Origin: Mycobacterium sp. 852002-51961_SCH5331710
GTDB lineage: Bacteria; Actinomycetota; Actinomycetes; Mycobacteriales; Mycobacteriaceae
Length of the DNA stretch: 32,543 bases
Direction of reading: 5' to 3'
Assembly: GCF_001665535.1 (NCBI RefSeq)
Contig: NZ_LZSQ01000093.1
Coordinates: 1-32,543 of the forward strand
A program made the position numbers and the translations under genes. This document shows positions 1 to 7,582 of the stretch, piece after piece. The notes beneath the pieces are model-generated. The model had not been told where the DNA came from, did not search any database, and saw nothing but the letters and a program-made list of their open reading frames with translations. Position 1 is the first letter of the stretch; each line of letters starts with the position of its first letter.

Positions 1-18
1 GATGTGTATAAGAGACAG
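1..18 (+). other. Residual Nextera/Tn5 mosaic-end adapter at contig end
   Basis: The first 18 bases, gatgtgtataagagacag, are identical to the Tn5 mosaic end used in Nextera libraries, lacking only its first A. This is sequencing-library sequence and not genome. Translating through it gives the familiar artefactual peptides MCIRDR and MYKRQ in two frames. Genomic sequence starts at about base 19, so anything upstream of lemA is missing from this contig. Confidence 0.96.
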
Positions 19-37
19 GCGGAGGAGGAGGCGGCTC

Positions 38-574
38 ATGGTGACGTTGCTACTGGTGATCGCGCTGCTGCTGGCGGTGTTGGCGTTCATCGTGTTCGTG
101 TTGGGCTACAACAAGTTGCGCTCGGCCGACGTGCGGGTCGCCGAGGCCCTCAGCGGCATCGATGTGGAACTCACGCGTCGGGCGTCGCTGATCCCGAGCC
201 TCGTGCACACCGTGCAGACCTTCGCCGCGCACGAGAAGGGCATCCTCGACCACGTCACCAATGCCCGTGCCGCGCTGGCCTCCGCCACCACCGGCAAGTC
301 GGTGGCGCAGCGCAGCGCGGCCGAGAAGGAACTCGACACCGCGCTGGCGCCGCTGTTGGCGCTCGGCCAGCAGTACCCACAGCTCAACTCGTCGAACAAC
401 TTCCTGAACCTGCAGGAGAACCTAACGGACAGCGAGAACAAGCTGGCATTCGCGCGGCAGTACTACAACGACGCGGTCGCGACCCTGAACCGGTCGCTCA
501 CCACGATCCCGTGGATGTTCGTCGCCCCGCTGACCGGTGTGTCCGAGCGCGAGTACTACCAGACCCCGCGCTGA
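38..574 (+). CDS. lemA: LemA family membrane protein
   Basis: A 178-residue protein of the LemA family. It has one N-terminal membrane segment (about residues 2-22) followed by a helical domain, with the family-typical stretch NKLRSADVRVAEALSGIDVE and the later NFLNLQENLTDSENKLAFARQYYNDAV region. LemA proteins are membrane-anchored with the N-terminus outside and a cytoplasmic helical bundle; their biochemical role is not established. The start is set at the ATG at 38 because a strong ribosome binding site (ggaggaggag, 21-30) lies 7 bases upstream. The open frame continues upstream only through adapter sequence. The gene may be part of a longer transcript, but its upstream neighbour is cut off by the contig end. 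fmt follows after 41 bases and has its own promoter-like hexamer. Confidence 0.88.
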   Translation: MVTLLLVIALLLAVLAFIVFVLGYNKLRSADVRVAEALSGIDVELTRRASLIPSLVHTVQTFAAHEKGILDHVTNARAALASATTGKSVAQRSAAEKELDTALAPLLALGQQYPQLNSSNNFLNLQENLTDSENKLAFARQYYNDAVATLNRSLTTIPWMFVAPLTGVSEREYYQTPR

Positions 575-603
575 GCGCTCCGAGACGGCGCGAGCGTCGT
601 CTC

Positions 604-609
604 TAGACT
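604..609 (+). promoter_or_regulatory. -10 element for leaderless fmt transcript
   Basis: TAGACT fits the mycobacterial SigA -10 pattern TANNNT. Its last base is 6 bases before the GTG of fmt at 616, so transcription would start at the start codon itself. No Shine-Dalgarno sequence is present upstream, which fits a leaderless message. No convincing -35 was seen. Confidence 0.55.
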
Positions 610-615
610 GACCCG

Positions 616-1545
616 GTGCGCATCGTCTTCGCCGGCACCCCGGAACCCGCCCTGCCGCCGCTGCGCCGACTCATCGAATCGCCACGTCACGACGTCATCG
701 CGGTGCTGACCCGCCCCGACGCGGCGGCGGGCCGGCGCGGTAAGCCGGCACCGTCCCCGGTCGCACGGCTGGCGCTCGAGCACGACATCCCGGTGCTGCG
801 GCCGTCGAAGCCGAACTCCGACGAGTTCGTCGCCGAACTGACCGAGCTGGCACCGGAATGCTGCGCGGTGGTCGCCTACGGCGCGCTGCTGCGCGAGCCA
901 CTCCTCGCGGTGCCCGAGCGCGGCTGGGTGAACCTGCATTTCTCCGTGCTGCCCGCCTGGCGTGGGGCGGCCCCGGTGCAGGCCGCGATCGCCGCGGGCG
1001 ACACCGTGACCGGTGCGACGACGTTCCTCATCGAACCCGCGCTCGACTCCGGTCCCGTCTACGGCGTCGTCACCGAGACCATCCGGCCGACCGACACCGC
1101 CGGTGATCTGCTTGAGCGACTGTCGATCTCGGGGGCCGAGCTGTTGAGCCACACGCTCGACGGCATCGCCGACGGCACCCTGACCGCGGTGCCGCAACCC
1201 TCGGAGGGGGTGACCATCGCCCCGAAGATCACCGTCGACGAGGCCAGGGTGCGATGGGACCTACCCGCGCACGTCGTCGAGCGACGGATCCGTGCGGTCA
1301 CACCGAATCCCGGCGCCTGGACGATGATCGGCGACCTGAGGGTCAAACTCGGCCCCGTCACCGTCGAGGAAGAGGCCGTACCCCTGCAGCCCGGCGCGAT
1401 TCGCGCCGCCCGCGACGGGGTGCACATCGGTACCGCATCGGCCCCCGTGCGTCTCGGTCTCATCCAGCCACCCGGCAAGAAGGCGATGAACGCGGCCGAC
1501 TGGGCCCGCGGCGCCCGGCTCGACGACACGGTGCGAGCCGAATGA
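616..1545 (+). CDS. fmt: Methionyl-tRNA formyltransferase
   Basis: A 309-residue enzyme that transfers a formyl group from 10-formyl-tetrahydrofolate to the amino group of Met-tRNA(fMet), making the initiator tRNA. The N-terminal half is a formyltransferase fold opening with [16 protein letters not shown]. The catalytic triad expected from the E. coli enzyme is present at the same numbers: N106 and H108 in [16 protein letters not shown], and D144 in ALDSGPVYG. The C-terminal third (from about residue 205) matches the tRNA-binding OB-like domain. Length is normal. The GTG start at 616 gives the canonical N-terminus and sits directly downstream of a -10-like hexamer. The stop overlaps the rsmB start by 4 bases (ATGA), indicating translational coupling. 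Confidence 0.97.
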   Translation: MRIVFAGTPEPALPPLRRLIESPRHDVIAVLTRPDAAAGRRGKPAPSPVARLALEHDIPVLRPSKPNSDEFVAELTELAPECCAVVAYGALLREPLLAVPERGWVNLHFSVLPAWRGAAPVQAAIAAGDTVTGATTFLIEPALDSGPVYGVVTETIRPTDTAGDLLERLSISGAELLSHTLDGIADGTLTAVPQPSEGVTIAPKITVDEARVRWDLPAHVVERRIRAVTPNPGAWTMIGDLRVKLGPVTVEEEAVPLQPGAIRAARDGVHIGTASAPVRLGLIQPPGKKAMNAADWARGARLDDTVRAE

Positions 1546-2915
1546 CGCGGCCGCACAACCGTCGACCACAACGGCGCAAGCCGCTCGACCCGGCGCGCCG
1601 CGCCGCGTTCGACGTGCTACGCGCGGTCTCGGAGAAGGACGCATACGCCAATCTCGCGCTGCCGCCGATCCTGCGCGATCGCGGTATCAGCGGCCGCGAC
1701 GCGGCCTTCGCCACCGAACTCGCCTACGGCGCCTGCCGGACCAGGGGCCTGCTGGACGCGGTCATCGCCGCCGCCGCGGGCCGTCCGACGGACAGGATCG
1801 ACCCCGTCCTGCTCGACCTGCTGCGGCTCGGCGCCTACCAACTGTTGCGTACGCGGGTCGAACAACATGCCGCGGTGTCCACCACCGTCGAGCAGGCCGG
1901 CATCGAATTCGACACGGCCCGTGCGGGTTTCGTCAACGGTGTGCTGCGCACGATCGCATCCCGCGACGAACAGGCCTGGATCGCGGAACTGGCGCCGGAC
2001 GCGGCTTCCGATCCGGTCGGGCATGCGGCGTTCGTGCACGCACACCCGCGGTGGATCGCTCAGGCCTTCGCCGATGCGCTCGGCGCCGACGCCGGTCAGC
2101 TCGATGCGCTGCTGGCCAGCGACGACGCCCGGCCCGCGGTCCACCTCGCCGCCCGTCCCGGGGCGCTGACCGCCGCCGACCTGGCCGCGCAGGTCGACGG
2201 CAGCGTCGGCCGGTATTCGCCGTACGCGGTGTATCTCACGGGAGGCGACCCTGGCCGACTGCAGGCCGTGCGCGACGGCGCCGCGCTGGTCCAGGACGAG
2301 GGCAGCCAACTCGTGGCGCGGGCACTGACCCTGGCCGAGGTCGACGGCGCCGACGGCGGGCGATGGCTGGATTTGTGTTCCGGCCCCGGCGGGAAGACCG
2401 CGCTGCTGGCCGCACTCGCCCCGGACGGTGCCCGGGTCACCGCGGTCGAACCCGCACCCGCGCGCGCCGACCTCGTCGAGCAGAACACCCGCGGCCTGCC
2501 GGTCGACGTGCTGCGCGTCGACGGCCGCGACCCGGGCATCGAGCCGGGTTTCGACCGCGTCCTGGTGGACGCCCCGTGCACCGGCCTCGGGGCGCTGCGA
2601 CGCAGGCCGGAGGCGCGCTGGCGACGCAAGCCGAACGATGTGCCGCCGCTGGCCAAACTGCAACGCGAACTCCTCGCCTCGGCGATCCGGCTGACGCGGC
2701 CGGGCGGCGTGGTGCTCTACGCCACCTGTTCGCCGCATCTCGCCGAGACGGTCGGCGTCATCTCGGACGCGCTGCGCCGGCACCCCGTGACGGCCGTGGA
2801 CACCCGACCGCTCTTCGCGCCCGTCGACGGTCTCGGCGACGGGCCGCACGTTCAGTTGTGGCCGCACCGCCACGGCACCGATGCGATGTTCGCCGCCGCG
2901 CTCAAAGTAGGGTAG
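1542..2915 (+). CDS. rsmB: 16S rRNA m5C967 methyltransferase RsmB (Fmu/Sun)
   Basis: A 457-residue S-adenosylmethionine-dependent methyltransferase predicted to make 5-methylcytosine in 16S rRNA (C967 in E. coli). Residues about 15-150 form the NusB-like RNA-binding domain; the C-terminal half is the methyltransferase. Motif I is [15 protein letters not shown] (276-290). Motif IV is DAPCTGLG with C346, and motif VI is [11 protein letters not shown] with C396. The two cysteines are the pair expected for RNA m5C enzymes, with the motif VI cysteine as nucleophile. The N-terminus is arginine-rich. The start was placed at the ATG overlapping the fmt stop, because the frame open further upstream only shadows fmt. 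rpe begins 5 bases after the stop. Confidence 0.95.
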   Translation: MTRPHNRRPQRRKPLDPARRAAFDVLRAVSEKDAYANLALPPILRDRGISGRDAAFATELAYGACRTRGLLDAVIAAAAGRPTDRIDPVLLDLLRLGAYQLLRTRVEQHAAVSTTVEQAGIEFDTARAGFVNGVLRTIASRDEQAWIAELAPDAASDPVGHAAFVHAHPRWIAQAFADALGADAGQLDALLASDDARPAVHLAARPGALTAADLAAQVDGSVGRYSPYAVYLTGGDPGRLQAVRDGAALVQDEGSQLVARALTLAEVDGADGGRWLDLCSGPGGKTALLAALAPDGARVTAVEPAPARADLVEQNTRGLPVDVLRVDGRDPGIEPGFDRVLVDAPCTGLGALRRRPEARWRRKPNDVPPLAKLQRELLASAIRLTRPGGVVLYATCSPHLAETVGVISDALRRHPVTAVDTRPLFAPVDGLGDGPHVQLWPHRHGTDAMFAAALKVG

Positions 2916-2919
2916 GCCC

Positions 2920-3597
2920 ATGGCTGGACCCCTGATCGCGCCGTCGATCCTGGCTGCCGACTTCGCCAGACTCGCCGAGGAGGCCGAGGCGGTGCGGGGT
3001 GCGGACTGGCTGCACGTCGACGTGATGGACAACCACTTCGTCCCGAACCTGACGATCGGTCAGCCGGTTGTCGAGTCGCTGCTGAAGGTGACCGACATCC
3101 CGATGGACTGCCACCTCATGATCGAGAACCCCGACCGGTGGGCGCCGCCGTATGCCGAGGCGGGCGCGTACAACGTGACCTTTCACGCCGAGGCCACCGA
3201 CAACCCGATCGGCGTCGCCCGCGACATCCGGGCGGCGGGGGCCAAGGCAGGCCTCTCGGTCAAGCCCGGCACCCCGTTGGAGCCGTACCTGGAGATCCTG
3301 CCGGAGTTCGACACGCTGCTGATCATGTCGGTGCAGCCGGGCTTCGGCGGCCAGAAGTTCATTCCGGAAGTGCTGGTCAAGGTCGGCACCGCTCGGCGAC
3401 TCGTGGACGCGGGCGAGTTGACGATCGTGGTCGAGATCGACGGCGGCATCAACGCCGACACCATCGAGCAGGCGGCCGAGGCGGGCGTGGACTGCTTCGT
3501 CGCGGGATCGGCCGTCTACAGCGCGGAGGATCCGGCCGCGGCGGTGGAGTCGTTGCGCAGGCAGGCCGCCGCGGCGTCCAAGCATCTGCGGGCATGA
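2920..3597 (+). CDS. rpe: Ribulose-phosphate 3-epimerase
   Basis: A 225-residue TIM-barrel enzyme of the pentose phosphate pathway that interconverts ribulose 5-phosphate and xylulose 5-phosphate. The family signatures are all present: APSILAADF near the N-terminus, [34 protein letters not shown] and [10 protein letters not shown]. The expected metal ligands are H32, D34, H65 and D174. The usual DVMDGHFVPN motif has Asn for Gly, a mild variant. The ATG at 2920 is preceded by agtaggg (2906-2912), which overlaps the rsmB stop region and serves as ribosome binding site. The stop overlaps the ribD start by 4 bases. Ribulose 5-phosphate is also the substrate of the DHBP synthase half of RibBA, so a link with the riboflavin genes makes metabolic sense (inference). 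Confidence 0.96.
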   Translation: MAGPLIAPSILAADFARLAEEAEAVRGADWLHVDVMDNHFVPNLTIGQPVVESLLKVTDIPMDCHLMIENPDRWAPPYAEAGAYNVTFHAEATDNPIGVARDIRAAGAKAGLSVKPGTPLEPYLEILPEFDTLLIMSVQPGFGGQKFIPEVLVKVGTARRLVDAGELTIVVEIDGGINADTIEQAAEAGVDCFVAGSAVYSAEDPAAAVESLRRQAAAASKHLRA

Positions 3598-4595
3598 ACC
3601 TCGAAGCCGCGATGCGGCTGGCGATGCAACAGGCCGAGAAGGTCAAGGGCACGACATACCCCAATCCACCAGTCGGAGCGGTGATCCTGGACCGCGACGG
3701 CGAGGTGGCCGGCGTGGGCGCGACGGAACCCCCCGGCGGTCCGCACGCCGAGGTGCTCGCGATGCGCAGGGCGGGTGAACGTGCCGCGGGCGGCACCGCC
3801 GTCGTCACGCTCGAACCGTGCAACCATCACGGCAGGACGCCGCCGTGCGTGGACGCGCTTGTCGCCGCGGGTGTTTCGGCGGTCGCCTACGCGGTCGCCG
3901 ATCCCAACCCGATCGCCGCGGGAGGTGCCGCGCGCCTCGCCGAGACCGGAGTCGCCGTGACCGCCGGAGTGCTCGCCGACGCGGTAGCCGGGGGCCCACT
4001 TCGCGAGTGGCTGCACAAACAGCGCACCGGATCTCCGCATGTGACATGGAAATTCGCGACGAGCGTGGACGGCCGCAGCGCGGCCGCGGACGGCAGCAGC
4101 CAGTGGATCACCAGCGAAGCCGCCCGCGCGGACGTGCATCGCAGGCGCGCGGTTGCCGACGCGATCGTGGTGGGCACCGGGACCGTCTTCGTCGACGATC
4201 CTGCGCTGACGGCCCGCCTTCCCGACGGCACGCTGGCCGAGCGTCAGCCGTTGCGCGTCGTCGTCGGTGAGCGTGAGATCTCGCAGGAGGCACGGGTTCT
4301 CAACGACGACTCGCGCACGATGGTGATCCGCACCCACGATCCCCACGAGGTGATCAAGGCACTGTCGGATCGGACCGATGTGCTGCTCGAGGGCGGCCCG
4401 ACGCTGGCGGGCGCCTTCCTGCGCGCCGGCGTGATCGACCGGATCCTCGCCTACGTCGCGCCCATCCTGCTCGGCGGTCCGATCACCGCGGTGGACGACG
4501 TGGGCGTGTTGAGCATCGCGCACGCGCAGCGATGGCGTTTCGACGGGATCGAGCCGATCGGTCCCGACGTTCTGCTGAGCCTCATTCCTGCGTAG
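3594..4595 (+). CDS. ribD: Bifunctional riboflavin deaminase/reductase RibD (RibG)
   Basis: A 333-residue two-domain enzyme for the second and third steps of riboflavin synthesis: deamination of the pyrimidine after GTP ring opening, then reduction of the ribosyl side chain with NADPH. The N-terminal deaminase domain has the zinc/catalytic motif PHAEVLAM (H51, E53) and [11 protein letters not shown] (C76, C85). The reductase domain starts near [12 protein letters not shown] and ends with [13 protein letters not shown] and APILLGG. The ATG at 3594 overlaps the rpe stop (ATGA); the frame open further upstream is a shadow of rpe. The 3' end overlaps the convergent ABC ATPase gene by 14 bases. 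The other riboflavin genes lie about 5.5 kb downstream. Confidence 0.95.
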   Translation: MNLEAAMRLAMQQAEKVKGTTYPNPPVGAVILDRDGEVAGVGATEPPGGPHAEVLAMRRAGERAAGGTAVVTLEPCNHHGRTPPCVDALVAAGVSAVAYAVADPNPIAAGGAARLAETGVAVTAGVLADAVAGGPLREWLHKQRTGSPHVTWKFATSVDGRSAAADGSSQWITSEAARADVHRRRAVADAIVVGTGTVFVDDPALTARLPDGTLAERQPLRVVVGEREISQEARVLNDDSRTMVIRTHDPHEVIKALSDRTDVLLEGGPTLAGAFLRAGVIDRILAYVAPILLGGPITAVDDVGVLSIAHAQRWRFDGIEPIGPDVLLSLIPA

Positions 4596-5595
4596 ATTCG
4601 TCTGATTCGCCGCTCAGCGGGCGGTGCTCGATTAGGTCGCGAACTCCCGCCATCCCCAGGCGTTCCCGGAACGCCTGCACGGTGTGGCCCACGACGGTCG
4701 CATCGGTGCGGGCGCGAGCGGTGGCCGACCGGGGCAGGTGAAACAGCGGCCCGATCTCCCCGAAATAGTCGCCCTTGCCGGCGGACTTCAGCAATTCCTC
4801 ACCACCGCCGGGCAGTTCGCGAACGATCTCGATCTCGCCGTCGTCCACGGTGTAGATGAGGTCACCCATCGTGCCCTGTTCGAAGAGCACCTGACCGGCC
4901 TCCAATTCCACCGTCTCTGGCGGACGGTCGGCGGAGGCGAAGTTGGGCACCATCTCGACGACGCGGTCGGCCAGCGGAAGGATTCGGCTGTCGTGAGTGG
5001 CGACGACGACCATCCGGGTGCCGGAGGCGAGTTCGCGAATCAGCTTGAGCACCTCCTCGACCTGGATGAAATCCAGGTGCGCGGTGGGCTCGTCGGCCAG
5101 GATCAGCGGGGGATCGAGCGCGATGGCGCGGGCCACCGCCACGCGCTGCTGCTGTCCGCCGCTGAGGTCGCCCGGCCGGTGGTCCAGGCGGTCCTCCAGA
5201 CCCACGCGGGCCAGGAGCTGTTCGGCGCGTTTGCGAGAAGCGCGGCGCGACATACCCGATGCGCGCAACGGCACCATCACGTTCTCCACCGCGGTGAGGC
5301 TGGGCACCAGGTTGAAAGCCTGGAACACGAAGCCCACCGTCTCGCGTCGATAGATCGCAAGCTCCTTGGCGCTCAGCGACGTCACGTCGACATCGCCGAA
5401 CTTGATTGCGCCCGCGTTGGGTTGGAGGATCCCGCCGAGACACGACAACAGCGTGGTCTTCCCGCATCCGCTGGGGCCCATCAGGATCACCAACGATCCC
5501 GCAGGCACATCGAGGTCCAGGCCGTCGATCGGGCGGACGGTGTGTCCGCCGCTGGTGTATTCGACCACGAGGTTCTGGATCGACAGATCGCCCAT
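4582..5595 (-). CDS. ABC transporter ATPase fused to a cyclic-nucleotide-binding-like domain
   Basis: A 337-residue protein. Residues 1-220 are an ABC ATPase of the MacB/LolD type: Walker A GPSGCGKTT (40-48), signature LSGGQ (144-148), Walker B LILADEP ending in catalytic E169, and switch histidine H201. Residues about 230-325 resemble a cNMP-binding domain: LEAGQVLFEQGTMGDLIYTV, then YFGEIGPLFHLPRSATARA, which keeps the Glu (E280) and Arg (R289) of a phosphate-binding cassette. The same architecture is known in M. tuberculosis Rv0073 and Rv2564. Together with the FtsX-like permease 3 bases upstream it should form a mechanotransmission- or lipoprotein-type transporter. Cyclic-nucleotide gating is an inference. 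The substrate is unknown; the older 'glutamine transport' label for such proteins is poorly supported. The 3' end overlaps ribD by 14 bases. Confidence 0.88.
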   Translation of the reverse strand: MGDLSIQNLVVEYTSGGHTVRPIDGLDLDVPAGSLVILMGPSGCGKTTLLSCLGGILQPNAGAIKFGDVDVTSLSAKELAIYRRETVGFVFQAFNLVPSLTAVENVMVPLRASGMSRRASRKRAEQLLARVGLEDRLDHRPGDLSGGQQQRVAVARAIALDPPLILADEPTAHLDFIQVEEVLKLIRELASGTRMVVVATHDSRILPLADRVVEMVPNFASADRPPETVELEAGQVLFEQGTMGDLIYTVDDGEIEIVRELPGGGEELLKSAGKGDYFGEIGPLFHLPRSATARARTDATVVGHTVQAFRERLGMAGVRDLIEHRPLSGESDESTQE

Positions 5596-5598
5596 CGG

Positions 5599-6648
5599 TC
5601 AGGGTCCCCCGAAAGCCAGTGCGGGATCGACGGATACCGCGCGGCGCAATCCAGCCGCGCTGGCGATGAGGCCGATCACCACCGCGACCACCGGCAGTGC
5701 GACGAAAGCCGTTGTGGGGATGATCACCTGCATCGGGAAGAGTGGTCCGAGCAACAACGAGAGCCCGGCCCCGACCAGCGCGGCCGCCAGCGCCACGATC
5801 ACCGCCTGCAGGGCGAGCCCGGCCATCACCGAACGAGTCGGCACACCAATCGCCTTGAAAACGGCGAAGTCCCGCAGCCGCTCCAACGCCGACAGATAGA
5901 CCACCGACCCCACGATCAGCGCCGCGACGATCCACAGCAGGACCGCGACGATCGTGATCGAATTGACCGCCACTTTCAGCGGTCGCAGCAGATCGGCGAT
6001 GGCGCCGGCGCGATCGACCGCCCGATATCCGTTCGGCACGCGCTCCAGCGCACCGCGCACACCGATGGAGGCGACCAGTGGCTCACCGCCGTACACCAAC
6101 TCCTGCGCACCCTCTGTGGTGAGAAACACATTGGGCAGGTTGGCCAATGCGGTCGAGTTCTCCACCAGGCCGACGATCCGCAGGCGCTGCGAGGCGATCT
6201 CGACCTCGTCGCCGAGGCCGCGGCCCAGCGTCGTCGACACCGCGACCTCGCCCGGGACCGTGGGCGCACGACCTTCGATGACCGGCGGCATCCCCGGTCC
6301 GCGCTCGGGCGCGCCGAAGATGTCGACGTTGCGGGTATCCCCGTCGAGCGTCGCGGTGCCGCCGGCATAGGCCAGGGGAGCGGCGACGTCGACGCCGGGA
6401 GCCGCGGCAATGCGGCGCAATTCCACCGGCGCGAACGGTGTGGCGCCGACGAACGGACCGGATGCGCCCGCCTTGACGATGAACTGGTCCACACCGAGTG
6501 AGTCGACCGTGCGTCTGGCCTCGGTCTGGAAACCGTTGGCCAGGCCCGTGAGCGCCAGCGTCATCCCGAAAATGATCGCCGTGGACAGCACCGCGATGGC
6601 GAAACGTCGCCTTCGCCACTGCATGTCGCGCAGCGCGGCGATGAGCAT
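5599..6648 (-). CDS. FtsX/MacB-like ABC transporter permease
   Basis: A 349-residue membrane protein, partner of the ATPase whose start lies 3 bases downstream. One membrane segment lies near the N-terminus (about residues 15-40, RFAIAVLSTAIIFGMTLALTG by composition). A roughly 190-residue extracytoplasmic domain follows, then three segments at the C-terminus containing SITIVAVLLWIVAALIVGSVV and IPTTAFVALPVVAVVIGLIAS. The four-segment plan with a large outer domain is that of the FtsX/MacB family. The sentence-like stretch ALERLRDFAVFKAIGVPTRSV is the FtsX-family coupling region (compare RRREIAILRAIG). The closest recalled relatives are M. tuberculosis Rv0072 and Rv2563. No clear Shine-Dalgarno sequence precedes the start; M9 is a possible alternative. 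The gene lies 47 bases after the pfpI-like gene on the same strand. Confidence 0.85.
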   Translation of the reverse strand: MLIAALRDMQWRRRRFAIAVLSTAIIFGMTLALTGLANGFQTEARRTVDSLGVDQFIVKAGASGPFVGATPFAPVELRRIAAAPGVDVAAPLAYAGGTATLDGDTRNVDIFGAPERGPGMPPVIEGRAPTVPGEVAVSTTLGRGLGDEVEIASQRLRIVGLVENSTALANLPNVFLTTEGAQELVYGGEPLVASIGVRGALERVPNGYRAVDRAGAIADLLRPLKVAVNSITIVAVLLWIVAALIVGSVVYLSALERLRDFAVFKAIGVPTRSVMAGLALQAVIVALAAALVGAGLSLLLGPLFPMQVIIPTTAFVALPVVAVVIGLIASAAGLRRAVSVDPALAFGGP

Positions 6649-6695
6649 GTCGGCGACGTTACCCCGGCGACGTCGGTCGGCGCTTCGGGTTTCGG

Positions 6696-7250
6696 CTACT
6701 TCGCGAAAGCACTGACCAACGTGTTACAGAATGCGGGCAGGTCATCCGGCTTACGGCTGGACACCAAAGTGTTTGGCCCACGCGAGCATTCGACGACCTC
6801 GTCGTCGACCCAATTGGCACCGGCGTTCACCAGATCGGTCTTCACGCTGGGCCACGACGTGATGGTGCGTCCCCGCACCACGTCGGCCTCGATGAGCGTC
6901 CACGGCCCGTGGCAGATCACCGCGACCGGTTTTCCCGCATCGAAGAAGCTCTTCGCGAACGCGACCGCGTCGCCGTTCATCCGCAGATTGTCGGGGTTGG
7001 CGACGCCGCCGGGCAGCACCAGCGCGGCGTAGTCGGACGCCGACGCGGAGTCGGCGGACTTCTCGGCGTCGAAGGTGTCGGCCGGGGTCAAGTGGTTGAA
7101 CGCCTGGATCTTGCCGACCTCCGTCGAGACCAGTTCGGGGGTGCCACCGGCCTGCTCGACGGCCTTCCACGGCTCGGTCAGCTCGACCTGCTCCACACCT
7201 TCGGGGGCGACCAGAAACGCAATCTTCTTGCCATTCAGTGAACTTGCCAT
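6696..7250 (-). CDS. PfpI/DJ-1 family protein (type 1 glutamine amidotransferase fold)
   Basis: A 184-residue member of the PfpI/YhbO branch of the DJ-1 superfamily. The nucleophile elbow AVICHGPWTLIEADVVRGR carries C113 and H114, and the N-terminal acidic residue expected next to the cysteine is in VAPEGVEQVEL. The later TSWPSVKTDLVNAGANWVDDEVV stretch is also typical. Members have been described as stress-induced proteases, chaperones or glyoxal/methylglyoxal-detoxifying enzymes; the sequence alone does not decide among these. The start has a good ribosome binding site (ggag, 7 bases upstream of the ATG). A SigF-like promoter precedes it. The permease and ABC ATPase follow on the same strand after 47 bases, so the three genes may be co-transcribed. 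Confidence 0.92.
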   Translation of the reverse strand: MASSLNGKKIAFLVAPEGVEQVELTEPWKAVEQAGGTPELVSTEVGKIQAFNHLTPADTFDAEKSADSASASDYAALVLPGGVANPDNLRMNGDAVAFAKSFFDAGKPVAVICHGPWTLIEADVVRGRTITSWPSVKTDLVNAGANWVDDEVVECSRGPNTLVSSRKPDDLPAFCNTLVSAFAK

Positions 7251-7285
7251 CAGCTTTCTCCGTTGAGGTAGGTGTGATGCCCCGC

Positions 7286-7311
7286 ATACCCCGCGCGTCT
7301 AGGAGTCAATC
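7286..7311 (-). promoter_or_regulatory. SigF-like promoter for the pfpI-ABC operon
   Basis: On the minus strand, GATT (7311-7308), 16 bases, then GGGTAT (7291-7286). Mycobacterial SigF promoters follow GTTT-N15-17-GGGTAT, so the -10 is perfect and the -35 matches 3 of 4. Transcription would start about 30 bases before the PfpI start codon, leaving room for the observed ggag ribosome binding site. A TTGACT resembling a SigA -35 overlaps the spacer. Confidence 0.5.
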
Positions 7312-7325
7312 AGCGCGATTACCTC

Positions 7326-7339
7326 GGTACACTCGTACC
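7326..7339 (+). promoter_or_regulatory. Inverted repeat GGTAC-ACTC-GTACC enclosing a -10-like hexamer
   Basis: A perfect 5-bp inverted repeat with a 4-base spacer lies in the 170-base divergent region between the pfpI-like gene and the small plus-strand frame at 7421. TACACT (7328-7333), a plus-strand TANNNT -10 candidate, sits inside it, so a bound regulator would block that promoter. Just downstream, GGGCCC occurs twice separated by 4 bases. The assignment as an operator is inference. Confidence 0.3.
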
Positions 7340-7420
7340 AGAGTGGGCCCCGACGGGCCCGCCGCAATCGCGCCTTCACCGACGATTTGCGCGCTGGTGA
7401 GCACGAACAAAGGACGACCC

Positions 7421-7582
7421 ATGACTGCACTGCAGGACTGGCTTACTCATCGCCCGATGCATCCTCGGACCCTCAAGGCGTTCATCTGCGACGCCTTCAG
7501 GATCCCGACCTCACAACCCACCGAACAGGACGCCCGGCCGGCCGAGCCCGCGCTGCTTCAGCCCGGCCTCGAGCGCTGCTAG
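7421..7582 (+). CDS. Possible small protein, 53 residues, unknown
   Basis: A short open frame starting [21 protein letters not shown] and ending [11 protein letters not shown]. The ATG is preceded by aaaggacga, a plausible ribosome binding site (aggacg about 5-6 bases upstream). A -10-like TACACT lies about 90 bases upstream. Its TAG stop shares the palindromic CTAG with the stop of the convergent p55 gene, so the two genes end tail to tail with a 4-base overlap. No membrane segment or known domain is visible. The longer frame reaching back to 7238 would run through the pfpI promoter and is not believed. It is offered as a candidate small gene and could be chance. Confidence 0.4.
   Translation: MTALQDWLTHRPMHPRTLKAFICDAFRIPTSQPTEQDARPAEPALLQPGLERC

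Noticed and set aside
2..37. N-terminal extension of LemA beginning MCIRDR
   Set aside because: It is translated from the sequencing adapter; the ATG at 38 has a strong ribosome binding site.
1254..1541. Upstream extension of rsmB
   Set aside because: It lies wholly inside fmt; the ATGA overlap at 1542 is the normal coupled start.
4684..6501. 605-codon open frame on the plus strand opposite the ABC transporter genes
   Set aside because: It is a shadow of the minus-strand ATPase and permease, typical of high-GC DNA; it is rich in His, Arg, Asp and Gln and has no domain.
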